DNA from: CAYQUC01 sp964514215
GTDB taxonomy: Bacteria; Pseudomonadota; Gammaproteobacteria; UBA6429; Thiohalophilaceae
Direction: 5' to 3'
DNA length: 64,000 bases
NCBI GenBank assembly: GCA_964514215.1
Contig: CAZEPW010000007.1
Location: 1-64,000 of the forward strand
Made by a program: the position numbers and the translations under genes. Position 1 is the stretch's first letter. Every line of letters begins with the position of its first letter. A model generated the notes under the pieces. That model saw only the letters and a list, made by a program, of their open reading frames with translations, ran no database searches and was not told the origin of the DNA. Below, piece after piece: positions 1-8,464 of the stretch.

Positions 1-8
1 CCATCCAT

Positions 9-31
9 AGCCGTCTAAAGACGGCTTTTTT
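9..31 (+). terminator. Rho-independent terminator
   Basis: A 7-bp perfect stem (AGCCGTC / GACGGCT) with a TAAA loop is followed by a run of six T on the plus strand. It would end transcription of a plus-strand gene lying to the left of the window. Confidence 0.8.
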
Positions 32-64
32 AATTATAAAATACAATAGATTACCCAATATAAC

Positions 65-268
65 ATGAAGGCAGCTACTCACATCTGGGGATATCACTTC
101 TTTGGATTAAGTGTACTTGAGTGGCTTTCAAAACAAATCTGTAGTTCAGATTATACCAAACGAATTTTAAAGCGATTAACAAATGATATTTTTCCTTGGT
201 TGGCCAAACAACCTATTACAGAAATAACAGCCTCTAAACTCTTAAATGTTGTTCGTAAAATCAAATAA
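65..268 (+). pseudogene. Remnant of a tyrosine recombinase (phage/island integrase), core-binding domain only
   Basis: The 67-residue reading frame matches, from about residue 18 to its end, the SAM-like core-binding domain of P4-type integrases. The signature is the stretch RILKRLTNDIFPWL followed by PITEITASKLLNVVRKI. There is no Arm-type DNA-binding domain before it and no catalytic domain (R..H-x-x-R..Y) after it, so it cannot be an active recombinase. The first ~15 residues look unrelated, and no translation signal is obvious. It sits between a terminator and the araC-type gene, whose stop lies 10 bp away. I read it as a leftover of an excised or decayed genomic island. Confidence 0.7.
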
Positions 269-278
269 TGTTATTTTT

Positions 279-1265
279 TTAATTATTTTTATCTTTTAAC
301 ATGACACTTTCATTATTATTTTTTCGCCATACTCCTGGTGGCGAACCTACATATTTTTTAAAGGCTCGACTAAATGCCGTAATATTTTCGTAGCCTACTT
401 TAGTTGACACTTGCTCTAAGCCTAGATGTGTGTCATTTAGTAGTTTACTTGCAAGATACATTCGCCATCTTGTAACATATACCATCGGTGTTATTCCCAT
501 TGTTTCGGTAAAGCGAGCTGCAAATCTTGATGGTGAGAGTGAAACACCTTGCGCTATTTTTTTTACTGACCAATCATACTCGGGCTGAGAATGTATTGAT
601 GTAACAGCACGAGCAATGGTCGAGTCTTTGAGTGCGTGTAACCAGTTAATTTCATTTGTTGATGTGCTTTCAATATGTAAACGAATAGCTTTGGCGCAAA
701 GTAATTCAAGATAACGTTCAATCATATAGTCGTAGGCCAGTGACTGCTGACTAATTTCATTTAATAGCAAGTTAATGATACTTGCTGTGCTTGAAAATGA
801 ATAATCTTTTCCAGGAGCGATGGAAATTTTTAATAAAGGCGGCAATGCTTCATATAATGGGTTCAAATAGGTGTTGTGCAACATAAATATTCCACATATC
901 AATGAAGTGGATTGAGCATCATTTTCACTTGTAGGCTTAAATGGATTATTTCCTTCTATAATCTCTTTGAAGGGCCGAACAGATTTGCCCGTTCCCTGAT
1001 AAAGAGTATGTGCACTGCCAGAAAAACAAATCACTAATTCACCCGCATGTACCGTTTCTTTACTTTTATTTTCTAGTTCAATTTCAATATAACCACGTTG
1101 CACAAAATGAAATGCAGCAATATGAGCATTGTTGCCGGTATTCAAACTTTGCGAAAGCAACACTTTATTAGGTATCGAAATTGCCCAGGGGCATGAATAC
1201 GCCTCATTGAGCAATACACTCCCCGTTATTTTCATTGCGCTTAGCGCTTCACTCAAAACATCCAT
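279..1265 (-). CDS. AraC-family transcriptional regulator with N-terminal cupin domain
   Basis: This is a 328-residue regulator. Residues ~3-195 resemble the Cupin_6 type ligand-binding region of AraC-like proteins. Residues ~225-320 form the double helix-turn-helix; its typical end is seen in EQVSTKVGYENITAFSRAFK followed by a GxxPGxWR-like motif (GSPPGVWR). The length is normal for the family. It is divergent from the membrane-protein gene starting at 1379, with 113 bp between the starts, the usual layout of an AraC activator and its target. The inducer is unknown. Related regulators often respond to small organic or redox-active compounds, but nothing here identifies the ligand. Confidence 0.85.
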   Translation of the reverse strand: MDVLSEALSAMKITGSVLLNEAYSCPWAISIPNKVLLSQSLNTGNNAHIAAFHFVQRGYIEIELENKSKETVHAGELVICFSGSAHTLYQGTGKSVRPFKEIIEGNNPFKPTSENDAQSTSLICGIFMLHNTYLNPLYEALPPLLKISIAPGKDYSFSSTASIINLLLNEISQQSLAYDYMIERYLELLCAKAIRLHIESTSTNEINWLHALKDSTIARAVTSIHSQPEYDWSVKKIAQGVSLSPSRFAARFTETMGITPMVYVTRWRMYLASKLLNDTHLGLEQVSTKVGYENITAFSRAFKKYVGSPPGVWRKNNNESVMLKDKNN

Positions 1266-1378
1266 TGCAACCTCAAAATAGTGGTTTCAGCATAGTATTT
1301 AGTTGTTTACGTAGTGTATTCAACTGATTTTATCAGATAATCTACATGTCATACTTACGTTAGCACAGGAGTTTCACT

Positions 1379-2044
1379 ATGTCAGCATCAACCTCAGCCT
1401 GGTTTATGATTGGGCTTGATTTATTAATGATTAGTTACACACTTTGGGTCATATCATTAAGCAATAACAAAAAATTCCATATTGGAGTAGCAGTTGGCTT
1501 GCTATCATGGCTTACTTTATTGCATTTTGGACTTTCAACAAAAAGTCTCTTTCCTGAAAATATTTCAGGTATCAGTTTTCTCATTATTATTTTTGTCGCA
1601 GTAGGACTGGTGGGCTTACTTCTGTTTATGATACCGCCGATTCGAAAACTAATCACAAGTTTAAGTCAAAAACAATTACTTCTGCTGCAAGGTATCCGAG
1701 TTTTTTTTGGTGCTTCATTTTTGATGCAAGCTAGTTTGGGAAATATGCCATTACTGTTTGGTATTATTGATGGTTGGACTCACATAGCAGCAGGTTTCCT
1801 TGGACTCATAGCCGCTTATTCATTTGCAGTGGGTATTCATTCTGTACGAGCAGCATGGTTTGCTAATTTATTTGGTTTATTCGATATATTAATTGTTGCA
1901 AGTACACTTTCACTGCTTATTTTATCGGATATAACACCACACGGAAGTATGATGTATGCAGTATTTTTACCTGCGCCACTTTGGTTATGGTTTCATTTGA
2001 TTTCTATATATAAGTTAGTTAATGAACGTGCTAATTTGAATTAA
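1379..2044 (+). CDS. Multi-pass membrane protein of unknown function
   Basis: The 221 residues are mostly hydrophobic, with about seven likely membrane helices (roughly residues 8-27, 35-52, 62-85, 102-122, 128-150, 160-180, 190-210). I recognise no catalytic motif. The start is supported by an AGGAG ribosome-binding site 8 nt upstream. The gene stands alone and is divergent from the AraC-type regulator, so it is the probable regulated target. It could be a transporter-like or sensor-like protein, but no family can be assigned. Confidence 0.7.
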   Translation: MSASTSAWFMIGLDLLMISYTLWVISLSNNKKFHIGVAVGLLSWLTLLHFGLSTKSLFPENISGISFLIIIFVAVGLVGLLLFMIPPIRKLITSLSQKQLLLLQGIRVFFGASFLMQASLGNMPLLFGIIDGWTHIAAGFLGLIAAYSFAVGIHSVRAAWFANLFGLFDILIVASTLSLLILSDITPHGSMMYAVFLPAPLWLWFHLISIYKLVNERANLN

Positions 2045-2083
2045 TACATAGATGAAGAAACATAATTTAAAAATAAGTCATCG

Positions 2084-2122
2084 AGTTGCCCCAAAAGCAG
2101 TAGTACTGCTTTTGGGGCAACT
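2084..2122. repeat. 39-bp near-perfect palindrome (19-bp arms, 1-bp centre)
   Basis: Two exact 19-bp inverted arms (AGTTGCCCCAAAAGCAGTA and its complement) flank a single G. No T-run follows on the plus strand, so it is not a standard intrinsic terminator, although it could fold into a very stable RNA stem downstream of the 1379-2044 gene. The rest of the 283-bp spacer (2045-2327) holds no convincing gene. A short ORF from 2167 is broken by a TGA. Confidence 0.8.
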
Positions 2123-2327
2123 GAATTTTAGCGTTATATAAATAATGCTAAATTGGTGAAATCTAATGCATTCAAAATACAAAACTATCCTTCACTGGCG
2201 AGACACAAATTTTCAATTATGAATAGGCGAAGGACATTTTAAATTCAATGTGTAATTTTCTTGTGAGTGTATTGAAAGAGAATACTCAACGTTTACGTAT
2301 TAATTTGAAACTATCAGAAAACTTAAT

Positions 2328-2750
2328 TTATGCAGCTGCATGAATTTGCGCGATTGCTTTTTGTTTTATTTTTGTAGATGAAGTTAGAGGATGATAGCTA
2401 ACTTGATGAATGGACTTGTTATTTGCTTTTAAAAAAGATTCTACTTCAAGATTATGCGCCGCTTTTCCCCAATCTTCTCCAATAACAAAAATGTCGACAT
2501 CCAACTCTTTACAAGCAGAAGCGTACTCCAATTCATAATAAGGACGTACAATATTGACACAGCGCAATGCCTTTAACATTTCCATTCTTTGCGCAAGAGG
2601 TACAACGGGAACATTTTTCTTATAACTCGCAACAACATCATCTGAAGCAACACCAACCGCAACGGTATCACCCAATGTTTTGCAATATTGAAGCAAGGCC
2701 AAATGACCAACATGTAATAAATCCCAAGTTCCTACAGTATAAATAAGCAT
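2328..2750 (-). CDS. Cytidylyltransferase family protein (TagD/glycerol-3-phosphate cytidylyltransferase-like)
   Basis: A 140-residue single-domain nucleotidyltransferase. It shows the HxGH signature (H13-V-G-H16 in the N-terminal GTWDLLHVGH) and the C-terminal SSTKIK motif matching the xSTTKI motif of TagD-type enzymes. Such enzymes transfer CMP from CTP to a phosphorylated alcohol and release pyrophosphate. The length is close to that of TagD (about 130). It is divergent from a CDP-alcohol phosphatidyltransferase, 126 bp away, so the two could make and use a CDP-activated alcohol. The substrate cannot be read from sequence. An adenylyltransferase role, as in the RfaE C-terminal family, is the main alternative. 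Confidence 0.8.
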   Translation of the reverse strand: MLIYTVGTWDLLHVGHLALLQYCKTLGDTVAVGVASDDVVASYKKNVPVVPLAQRMEMLKALRCVNIVRPYYELEYASACKELDVDIFVIGEDWGKAAHNLEVESFLKANNKSIHQVSYHPLTSSTKIKQKAIAQIHAAA

Positions 2751-2876
2751 TATTTTTTTATTTTTTTCCAGATGGTGTAAACTAAGCCAACCATCTTAAC
2801 ACTAAAAAACCATCCAAATGGTCTTTCCTAAGGTTATTAGTGGAATATCACCAACTTTTCGAACAAAGAGCCTAAA

Positions 2877-3533
2877 ATGACAGTAAAAAACACTGATTCG
2901 GAAGAATTTCAGCCTAACACCATTCTTTCCTATATTAAGGATTTTCCTAATATTGCTTCGTTATCAGGTTTAGCCTGTACCCTTCTTGCCATTTATTTTA
3001 GCATTAAAGGACTTTTCGCAGCAGCAATGATTGGTATGATCTGGGCGGTTGCTTTCGATTGGGCTGATGGTCTCATTGCACGTAGAATAAAAGGGCGTAC
3101 CGGTAATGATCGTATTTTTGGAGGACAACTTGATATATTAATAGACATTGTTAGCTATGGTGTCACGCCGGCTATTCTGCTTTTAAGCTATGGAAATTTT
3201 GAGTTTGTCTATCTCGCTGGGGCCTTTATTATACTTGCAACGAGCGCACTACGACTAAGTTATTTTTCAACCTTCGGTCTTACCGGTGGAACCCATTACA
3301 CAGGGTTAGCACTTGATAACAATAGTATCATACTCGTTTTTATATTTTTATTTGAAGGCTTTTTTAGCCAGAGTACTTTTTCGATTATTCTCTATGCTAG
3401 CAGTCTAAGTCTTGCAGCCTTAAATGTATCACAAATAAAAACACCTAAATTTTCTGGAAACCCAATCAATGTTATTATTCTCGCCAACTATACATTAGGA
3501 ATAACAGCTATCTATGTTTGGAAACTTCTATAA
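2877..3533 (+). CDS. CDP-alcohol phosphatidyltransferase, PssA-like (CDP-diacylglycerol-serine O-phosphatidyltransferase family)
   Basis: A 218-residue integral membrane enzyme with about six hydrophobic helices. The CDP-alcohol phosphotransferase motif is present: D61-x2-D64-G65-x2-A68-R69, then G82-x3-D86-x3-D90. The following FGGQLDILIDIVSYGVTPA is the variant typical of the phosphatidylserine synthase (PssA type II) branch. It would swap CMP of a CDP-activated lipid for an alcohol, in the inner membrane. The C-terminus is shorter than in many PssA proteins. Its true acceptor could be something other than serine, given the neighbouring TagD-like gene. Confidence 0.82.
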   Translation: MTVKNTDSEEFQPNTILSYIKDFPNIASLSGLACTLLAIYFSIKGLFAAAMIGMIWAVAFDWADGLIARRIKGRTGNDRIFGGQLDILIDIVSYGVTPAILLLSYGNFEFVYLAGAFIILATSALRLSYFSTFGLTGGTHYTGLALDNNSIILVFIFLFEGFFSQSTFSIILYASSLSLAALNVSQIKTPKFSGNPINVIILANYTLGITAIYVWKLL

Positions 3534-3595
3534 AAAATTAATTAAGGTGGGTTAATAAACCATAACGATTGAGTTAATTTGCGCAGCATACTATT

Positions 3596-4252
3596 TTATA
3601 TTCGCACTAAAATACTATCCAAGCTTAGTCGTGACTTAGGGAGCTTTGCATTATAGTCTTTTTCCGGATGATGATATCCAATAGCCAAAGCCACATCACA
3701 CTGATAGCCACCAAGTTCTTGTTTAAACTCTTCATTGACTAAATCAATGTCAATTCCTTCTAATGGAGTCGAATCTATTTTAAGACGAGCCAAAGTATGT
3801 AATACGTTACCTAAAGCAAGATAGGTTTGTGCTTTTGTCCAACAACTTGTATTACCTGCTTCGTCGGTATTAAACTCGGCAAATCCAAAAGCGCCAAAAG
3901 CACTATCGCGATCCTCTGGTTTTATTCGCCCATCCTTAATCCCTTTATCGACTACTTTAGCATAATCATCACGCGTGTAGCACGGATTGTAAGCAAAAAG
4001 AATAATATGTGAGCTATCAAATACATGAGGCTGATTATATTCATGTTTATTAACATATGTTTTATTCATACGTTCTTTTGACTCATAGCTTTCAATCACA
4101 ACAAATTTCCAAGGTTGTGAATTAATGGATGAGGCAGAGAGGCGCATCGCTTCAAATAACACATCAAGATCGGCTTGAGAAACCTTCCTTTTTGTATCGT
4201 ACTTTTTGGTGGTATGTCTCCATTGCAGATCTTCAATAATTGGATGAACCAT
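3596..4252 (-). CDS. Oxygen-insensitive NAD(P)H nitroreductase, NfsB-like
   Basis: A 218-residue flavoprotein of the nitroreductase family. The N-terminal RHTTKKYD and the SASSINSQPWKFVV stretch are the FMN-phosphate and ring contacts seen in NfsB-type enzymes. The C-terminal LPKSRLSLDSI is also diagnostic of NfsB. The length (NfsB is 217) and full collinearity indicate an intact gene. It would reduce nitroaromatics and quinones by two electrons from NAD(P)H using FMN, in the cytoplasm. Related names in databases are dihydropteridine reductase and FMN reductase. It is convergent with the PssA-like gene. Confidence 0.88.
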   Translation of the reverse strand: MVHPIIEDLQWRHTTKKYDTKRKVSQADLDVLFEAMRLSASSINSQPWKFVVIESYESKERMNKTYVNKHEYNQPHVFDSSHIILFAYNPCYTRDDYAKVVDKGIKDGRIKPEDRDSAFGAFGFAEFNTDEAGNTSCWTKAQTYLALGNVLHTLARLKIDSTPLEGIDIDLVNEEFKQELGGYQCDVALAIGYHHPEKDYNAKLPKSRLSLDSILVRI

Positions 4253-4308
4253 AGTTAAGCCTTAAGGTTATTTATATTTATCGTTTGGCACATATAAGAT
4301 TATTAATA

Positions 4309-4408
4309 NNNNNNNNNNNNNNNNNNNNNNNNNNNNNNNNNNNNNNNNNNNNNNNNNNNNNNNNNNNNNNNNNNNNNNNNNNNNNNNNNNNNNNNNNNNN
4401 NNNNNNNN
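4309..4408. other. Assembly gap (100 N)
   Basis: Exactly 100 undetermined bases, the default scaffold spacer. The eight bases before the gap (4301-4308, TATTAATA) are identical to the eight after it (4409-4416), so the contigs may overlap there and little or no sequence may be missing. If joined, the 3' flank would read through as a 40-residue frame (MWMIAMT... to ...LICAKR) that I do not consider a gene. Confidence 0.95.
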
Positions 4409-4508
4409 TATTAATAGTAGCGACTTTGCTATACCACTGTCCACTAATAAAGTAGCTGTTATTTTTAAAATTCAAACCAAAAATAACCGTCATTGCGATC
4501 ATCCACAT

Positions 4509-4540
4509 AAAAAAACGCCCTAAGTTCGAAAACTTAAGGC
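4509..4540 (-). terminator. Rho-independent terminator downstream of the two small exported-protein genes
   Basis: Read on the minus strand, a 9-bp stem (GCCTTAAGT / ACTTAGGGC, one T-G wobble) with a 6-nt loop (TTTCGA) is followed by G and a run of seven T. It lies 28 bp after the stop of the 4568-4984 gene. Confidence 0.8.
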
Positions 4541-4567
4541 AATATAATTTGATTACCTAGTATTTAA

Positions 4568-4984
4568 CTATTGAATATAACGACTACCATTTGACAAGCC
4601 TATACGAGTACAGCTTGATGAGGTAGCGGATTTTGTCAGTAATAACCGTGCCCCTTCCTGTGAGTTATTTTGAATATCAACAGCTTGATTATACAAAGGA
4701 TCACCTACATTAACGACACAAGCAAAAAAACGACCTGATAGACCATCCCGACCTTGGAACCAAACTACATTATTTGCATAATGATGGGTATAAACGTATG
4801 AGTTTTCATGTCCGGGGGTGGGATGCGAACGTACATTTAACAGACCTTGCATATTTGTAATACTCGCATCAATAGTTACAAAACCGTGTTGATGTGTGCC
4901 GGTATAATTAGGTGCGTCAGCAGCGAAACTAACATTACTTATTAACACTAGACTAGCGATTAAAAATAATTTTATCATTTTCAT
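4568..4984 (-). CDS. Small exported protein of unknown function
   Basis: A 138-residue protein starting with a clear signal peptide (MKMIKLFLIASLVLISNVSFA, cleavage expected after AFA-type site SFA). The mature part is rich in Gly, Asn and aromatic residues and has two Cys near residues 89 and 125 that could form a disulfide. I chose the ATG at 4984 because GGAG lies 7 nt upstream of it. An in-frame ATG 6 nt earlier is too close to that site. It follows the 5032-5595 gene by 47 bp and precedes a terminator, so the two probably form one transcript. No family recognised. Confidence 0.7.
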   Translation of the reverse strand: MKMIKLFLIASLVLISNVSFAADAPNYTGTHQHGFVTIDASITNMQGLLNVRSHPTPGHENSYVYTHHYANNVVWFQGRDGLSGRFFACVVNVGDPLYNQAVDIQNNSQEGARLLLTKSATSSSCTRIGLSNGSRYIQ

Positions 4985-5031
4985 TAACATTCTCCAATTT
5001 TTGATAATAATATGTAAGTTAGGCAATCAAA

Positions 5032-5595
5032 TTAAAACGGTAGATCTAATGCTTCTTCAAGATGTAATTCTTGATTATTAATAGCAGTAACAATTTTATC
5101 AATTATTATTCTTTGGTCTTCGGACGAGAGCCGAGCATGATCTTGTCCCCACTGATTTCGCTCTTCATTTGTGAGTTTTTGATTATCTAAAACTTTTGAT
5201 AAAATCAAATTAGAGTCATTAAGTGATTGTTGGTATTGTTCGTTTTTAATTATTTTGGTTGTTACCACATCGTGTTGTTGTGGACTAGTTAATTTCGGCT
5301 TTATGTTGGACAGCTCAAGCTGCACAATACGTTGAATATCTTTTAATGTTGGATACGGTTGCGCTTGTTGCACAACATGAGATTGTTTTAAATTAGTATT
5401 GCTAGTGGTTTTTTGCGTATTTTCTGTACTTAAAACATGATTTTCTTTTATTAATTTTTCTAACTTAAGCGCCAAAGTATTCATTTGATTTTCTGACAAA
5501 GACACAGCAGATGGATAACTGAAATATGATAAAAGCATCACACTTATAAAACTTATTATGATTAGCAACACTAATTGCTTAAATGACGTTAACAT
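5032..5595 (-). CDS. Membrane-anchored periplasmic protein of unknown function
   Basis: A 187-residue protein with one N-terminal hydrophobic segment (about residues 8-28) that reads as an uncleaved anchor. A polar, Gln/Asn/Lys-rich tail follows, probably periplasmic and helical. The start at 5595 has GGAG 6 nt upstream; the in-frame ATG at 5607 overlaps that site and is less likely. The C-terminal ~60 residues (LTNEERNQWGQDHARLSSEDQ...) are the most ordered-looking part. It is the first gene of a two-gene unit with the exported protein at 4568-4984. I do not recognise the family. Confidence 0.65.
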   Translation of the reverse strand: MLTSFKQLVLLIIISFISVMLLSYFSYPSAVSLSENQMNTLALKLEKLIKENHVLSTENTQKTTSNTNLKQSHVVQQAQPYPTLKDIQRIVQLELSNIKPKLTSPQQHDVVTTKIIKNEQYQQSLNDSNLILSKVLDNQKLTNEERNQWGQDHARLSSEDQRIIIDKIVTAINNQELHLEEALDLPF

Positions 5596-5718
5596 AGAAA
5601 ACTCCATTTTTACGTACTTTAAATTATGAAACAGTGAATTATGAATATAGACAAATTTCAGAGACCAGCAACCCCTCTTTAGTGGGGTGTACTGAGATTA
5701 GATTAACTATGAATATTA

Positions 5719-6063
5719 TTATTTTTCAAAAGTTTCAATAATTACTTTAATTGTGGATTCACTGTCATCCAAAACAACTATTGGATTTGTAAATTTCTCC
5801 CTACTCAAAAATTTTTCAATTTTATTACCAACATAAATAATTAATTTTGCCCGGGTTAATTTAACGGTTATCTTTTGTTTGCCCGAATAATCTGCCATTA
5901 AAAGTAGAGAGGTATTATATTGCTTTATTTTAAATTCACTTGGTAATGCAGACTTTATTTTATTTTTTTGGAACTGCTAGTATACAATAAAAACATCTAC
6001 ATTAGCTGCTTCAATTATCGTAGAAATAAACAATAATTTAATAAATAAAAATATCAGTAACAC
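5719..6063 (-). pseudogene. Small exported protein gene interrupted by an amber codon or paired frameshift
   Basis: Reading on the minus strand from a GTG at 6063 gives a signal-peptide-like start (LLIFLFIKLLFISTIIEAA). An in-frame TAG follows at codon 29 (5979-5977), and then 85 further codons run open to a TAA at 5719. The downstream part is protein-like (KIKQYNTSLLLMADYSGKQ, then VVLDDSES). Dropping one T before AGCAGT and adding one A to the A7 run just after would remove the stop and give VYSSSKKNKIKSALP. It starts just after the porin stop at 6079, so the two probably formed one operon. The function is unknown. Confidence 0.55.
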
Positions 6064-6336
6064 ATACTAGATTTTATTTTAGTGATTCTCATAACTCAAA
6101 AATGCAATTATTGATGTCATGTGCATATTGATATTTTCCTTTCCACCGGCACTTATGTAGGAAACCGGGGCATTATTGTTATCTAACAATTTATTTTTTT
6201 GAAACTCATAACGTAATCTCATATTCGTGGTAAAACTCCATTCGAGGCCCACGGTATTTCGTTTTCGATGAAATGGTGTAAAACTAACTTGATCATTAAT
6301 ATCAACAATATCGTATCGTGCAATAAACATTAAATA

Positions 6337-6546
6337 ATTTTTTTGATTTGTCCCATACTGGAAAATTTTGTAGCCCGATTCAATATACCAANNNNNNNNN
6401 NNNNNNNNNNNNNNNNNNNNNNNNNNNNNNNNNNNNNNNNNNNNNNNNNNNNNNNNNNNNNNNNNNNNNNNNNNNNNNNNNNNNNNNNNNNATTTTTTTG
6501 ATTTGTCCCATACTGGAAAATTTTGTAGCCCGATTCAATATACCAA
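6337..6546. repeat. Exact 55-bp duplication flanking the second gap
   Basis: Bases 6337-6391 and 6492-6546 are identical over 55 bp and separated only by the 100 N. Both copies encode the same porin residues. This is what two overlapping contigs look like when a scaffolder places them end to end, and 55 is a common assembly k-mer length. The sequence should be collapsed to one copy without Ns. Confidence 0.9.
6392..6491. other. Assembly gap (100 N), probably artefactual
   Basis: Exactly 100 undetermined bases inside the porin gene. Because the flanks duplicate 55 bp, the true distance is most likely negative and no sequence is missing. Confidence 0.95.
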
Positions 6547-7812
6547 GCATACATATTATAATCACCTGTGGAGATGTTCAAAGCTGTTGAGCCCGTTTTG
6601 GTCACAGGGTTGATACCTGCTGTTTGCTCAACCTTAGCTCTAACACTTTTGCCTTTAATAAACCAATTATTCTCTTGATAACCCAGATGGAAACCATGCA
6701 TAGTTAAATTTTTATCACCGGCACTATTCCAAGCACCGGTATAAGATGAAACGCCAACATTAAGGGGAATTAAGAATATGAAATTTTAGCAATGTACGCT
6801 AATTGATTATTGATATCATTATTATCATTCCATTGATTTCTTGCGCTATTTAAGCCATCACGGGTTCTAACAGTAGAACCACTACTTAATGTTACTTGTG
6901 TACTATCTAACACTTCGCCATCAATGCCAAGCCATTAATTGCTCCAAAATTAATATTAAATAAACCAGTATCAAATTTTTTTCCAATTAAATAACAAAAC
7001 AAAATCTGTCCAACCAATGTCATGTGGGTGATTAGGAGTATTATTAACCGGAGATAATTGCCATGCAGTAAATGACTGACTCATTAAATTTTGTTTGAAA
7101 TTGGGTTTATTTTCATTGTATTTTAAAAATGGTACTAAAATTCTACCTACACGAAAATTAAATTGACCAAGATTATCACTACCTAAATCAGCTAATACAT
7201 TTAAATCAATATCAGCATAATAATAGGTTATATTGCTATCAAAACGTTTTTCATCACCTAATACCGCTTGACCACTTAAATCATATGAAAGCTCCAGCTC
7301 AGATGAGAATAACAAGCCATTACTGATTATTGAATCAAGATATATTGATGCCTCTCGAATTTCTATAATTGATTTATTAAAATCGTGTTCATTTAACACC
7401 ACTAAGCCATCATGTTTCATATAATGCGCATTAACATAACCACTCAAATTTATCCTACCCTGAGTCTTTTCGCTGAGTGTTTGAAAATAATCACTAATAA
7501 ATTCAGTGCCTTCTGCTTGAGCTGGTGTAACCAAGAGCAAATTAATCAATATTGTAAAAACTAAAGTTAATTTGCAGTGATTGTTATTTTTTTTAATCGA
7601 CAACGTCATACAACGATTAACCTTTAACTAAAACAATGAATACTGTTACGGCTAATAGAAACATTACTTTAATTGCACTAAAGTGATTAATGCTAAAAAT
7701 ACAGGGCAATAATTTAGTGAGCGTGTTATTAAAACAATATTATTCTAACAAAATACTGTTATTCCGCACTAAATAGATGAGATATGTTTTTGATTATTTC
7801 AAGCAAACATTC

Positions 7813-8262
7813 TTAAAAACTAAATGGCATACCAACAGATAGTATACCACTAGAAACGACATCAGCCCGTAACCCGGCTTTCCCCCAAAATGCACGGATT
7901 ATATCTTGCTCTGATAACCGTTCAGTTTTTAGGATACGTCCAAGTATGATACAAGGCTCACACAACTCAACACCTTTAAATTGAACATCACCAACACTAA
8001 ATTCTCTTCCAACTAGCTGGTTCAATTTTACACCTTGAGTAATGATGTTACGGCGTGTTGCATGTAATTCAATATTTTGATTATAGTTCTGATTAAAACC
8101 TGCAATTTCTTCAAATTCAATAAAAGTAATATTTTGTCCCACGCGAGATCGTTTTTTGAAGTGACGATCACCGGTTATACCAAACCCTAGGCGCACTTCA
8201 ACATCACTTACTGAGATTTGAGATTGTCTTTGTTTTGAGGCAACATAGATGGCTTTTATCAT
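7813..8262 (-). CDS. MOSC domain protein
   Basis: A 149-residue stand-alone MOSC domain (molybdenum cofactor sulfurase C-terminal family). Visible features are GFGITGDRH near residue 30, ATRRNIITQGVKLNQLVG around 69-85, and the conserved Cys pair C101-x2-C104 in the VELCEPC stretch. MOSC proteins handle sulfur bound to Mo cofactor or reduce N-hydroxylated substrates. The single-domain form has no FeS domain, so an electron partner is expected elsewhere. The length is typical. It stands alone between the porin and the PhnD-like gene, and no Mo-enzyme gene is nearby. Confidence 0.85.
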   Translation of the reverse strand: MIKAIYVASKQRQSQISVSDVEVRLGFGITGDRHFKKRSRVGQNITFIEFEEIAGFNQNYNQNIELHATRRNIITQGVKLNQLVGREFSVGDVQFKGVELCEPCIILGRILKTERLSEQDIIRAFWGKAGLRADVVSSGILSVGMPFSF

Positions 8263-8464
8263 ATTAATTATTCTTTTTTAATATGATAGCACAACATCAA
8301 TTTTAATATAAATCGTGTATTGTTAGTTTTTGCTTATAAATATCGACCATAGATTGAAGTATCGGTAAAAATTGGGGCTGAAAAACATCATCGCAACCTA
8401 TTCGACTTTACTTTAAATGCTTAATTAAAGCTTGAATACGGCTAGTATTCATTGTAATAATATT

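Larger units (their letters stand above)
6079..7609 (-). pseudogene. Outer-membrane porin-like gene, interrupted by three frameshifts and an assembly gap
   Basis: The first 212 residues start with a signal peptide (ending VTPAQA) and run into strand-like alternating sequence with GRINLSGYVNAHY and FRVGRILVPF, typical of OprO/P-like or short-chain porins. The frame breaks at an A7 run near 6980, at a missing G near 6935 (NGLGIDGEVLD is restored by one base), and near 6775. Beyond these, 6701-6330 and 6330-6079 encode the rest, ending YENH*. Collapsing the 55-bp duplication around the gap at 6392-6491 joins the last two parts in frame (QYGTNQKNYLMFIARYD). Repaired, the protein would be roughly 470 residues. 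Either the gene is decaying or the assembly carries indel errors. Confidence 0.7.

Noticed and set aside
2167..2260. Short plus-strand frame starting MHSKYKTILHWRDTNFQ
   Set aside because: It is stopped by TGA after 18 codons and again 10 codons later; too short and unmatched to call even as a pseudogene.
4278..4508. Open frame running through the first assembly gap
   Set aside because: Most of it is undetermined bases. After joining the flanks it is 40 residues with no family match, overlapping the terminator region.
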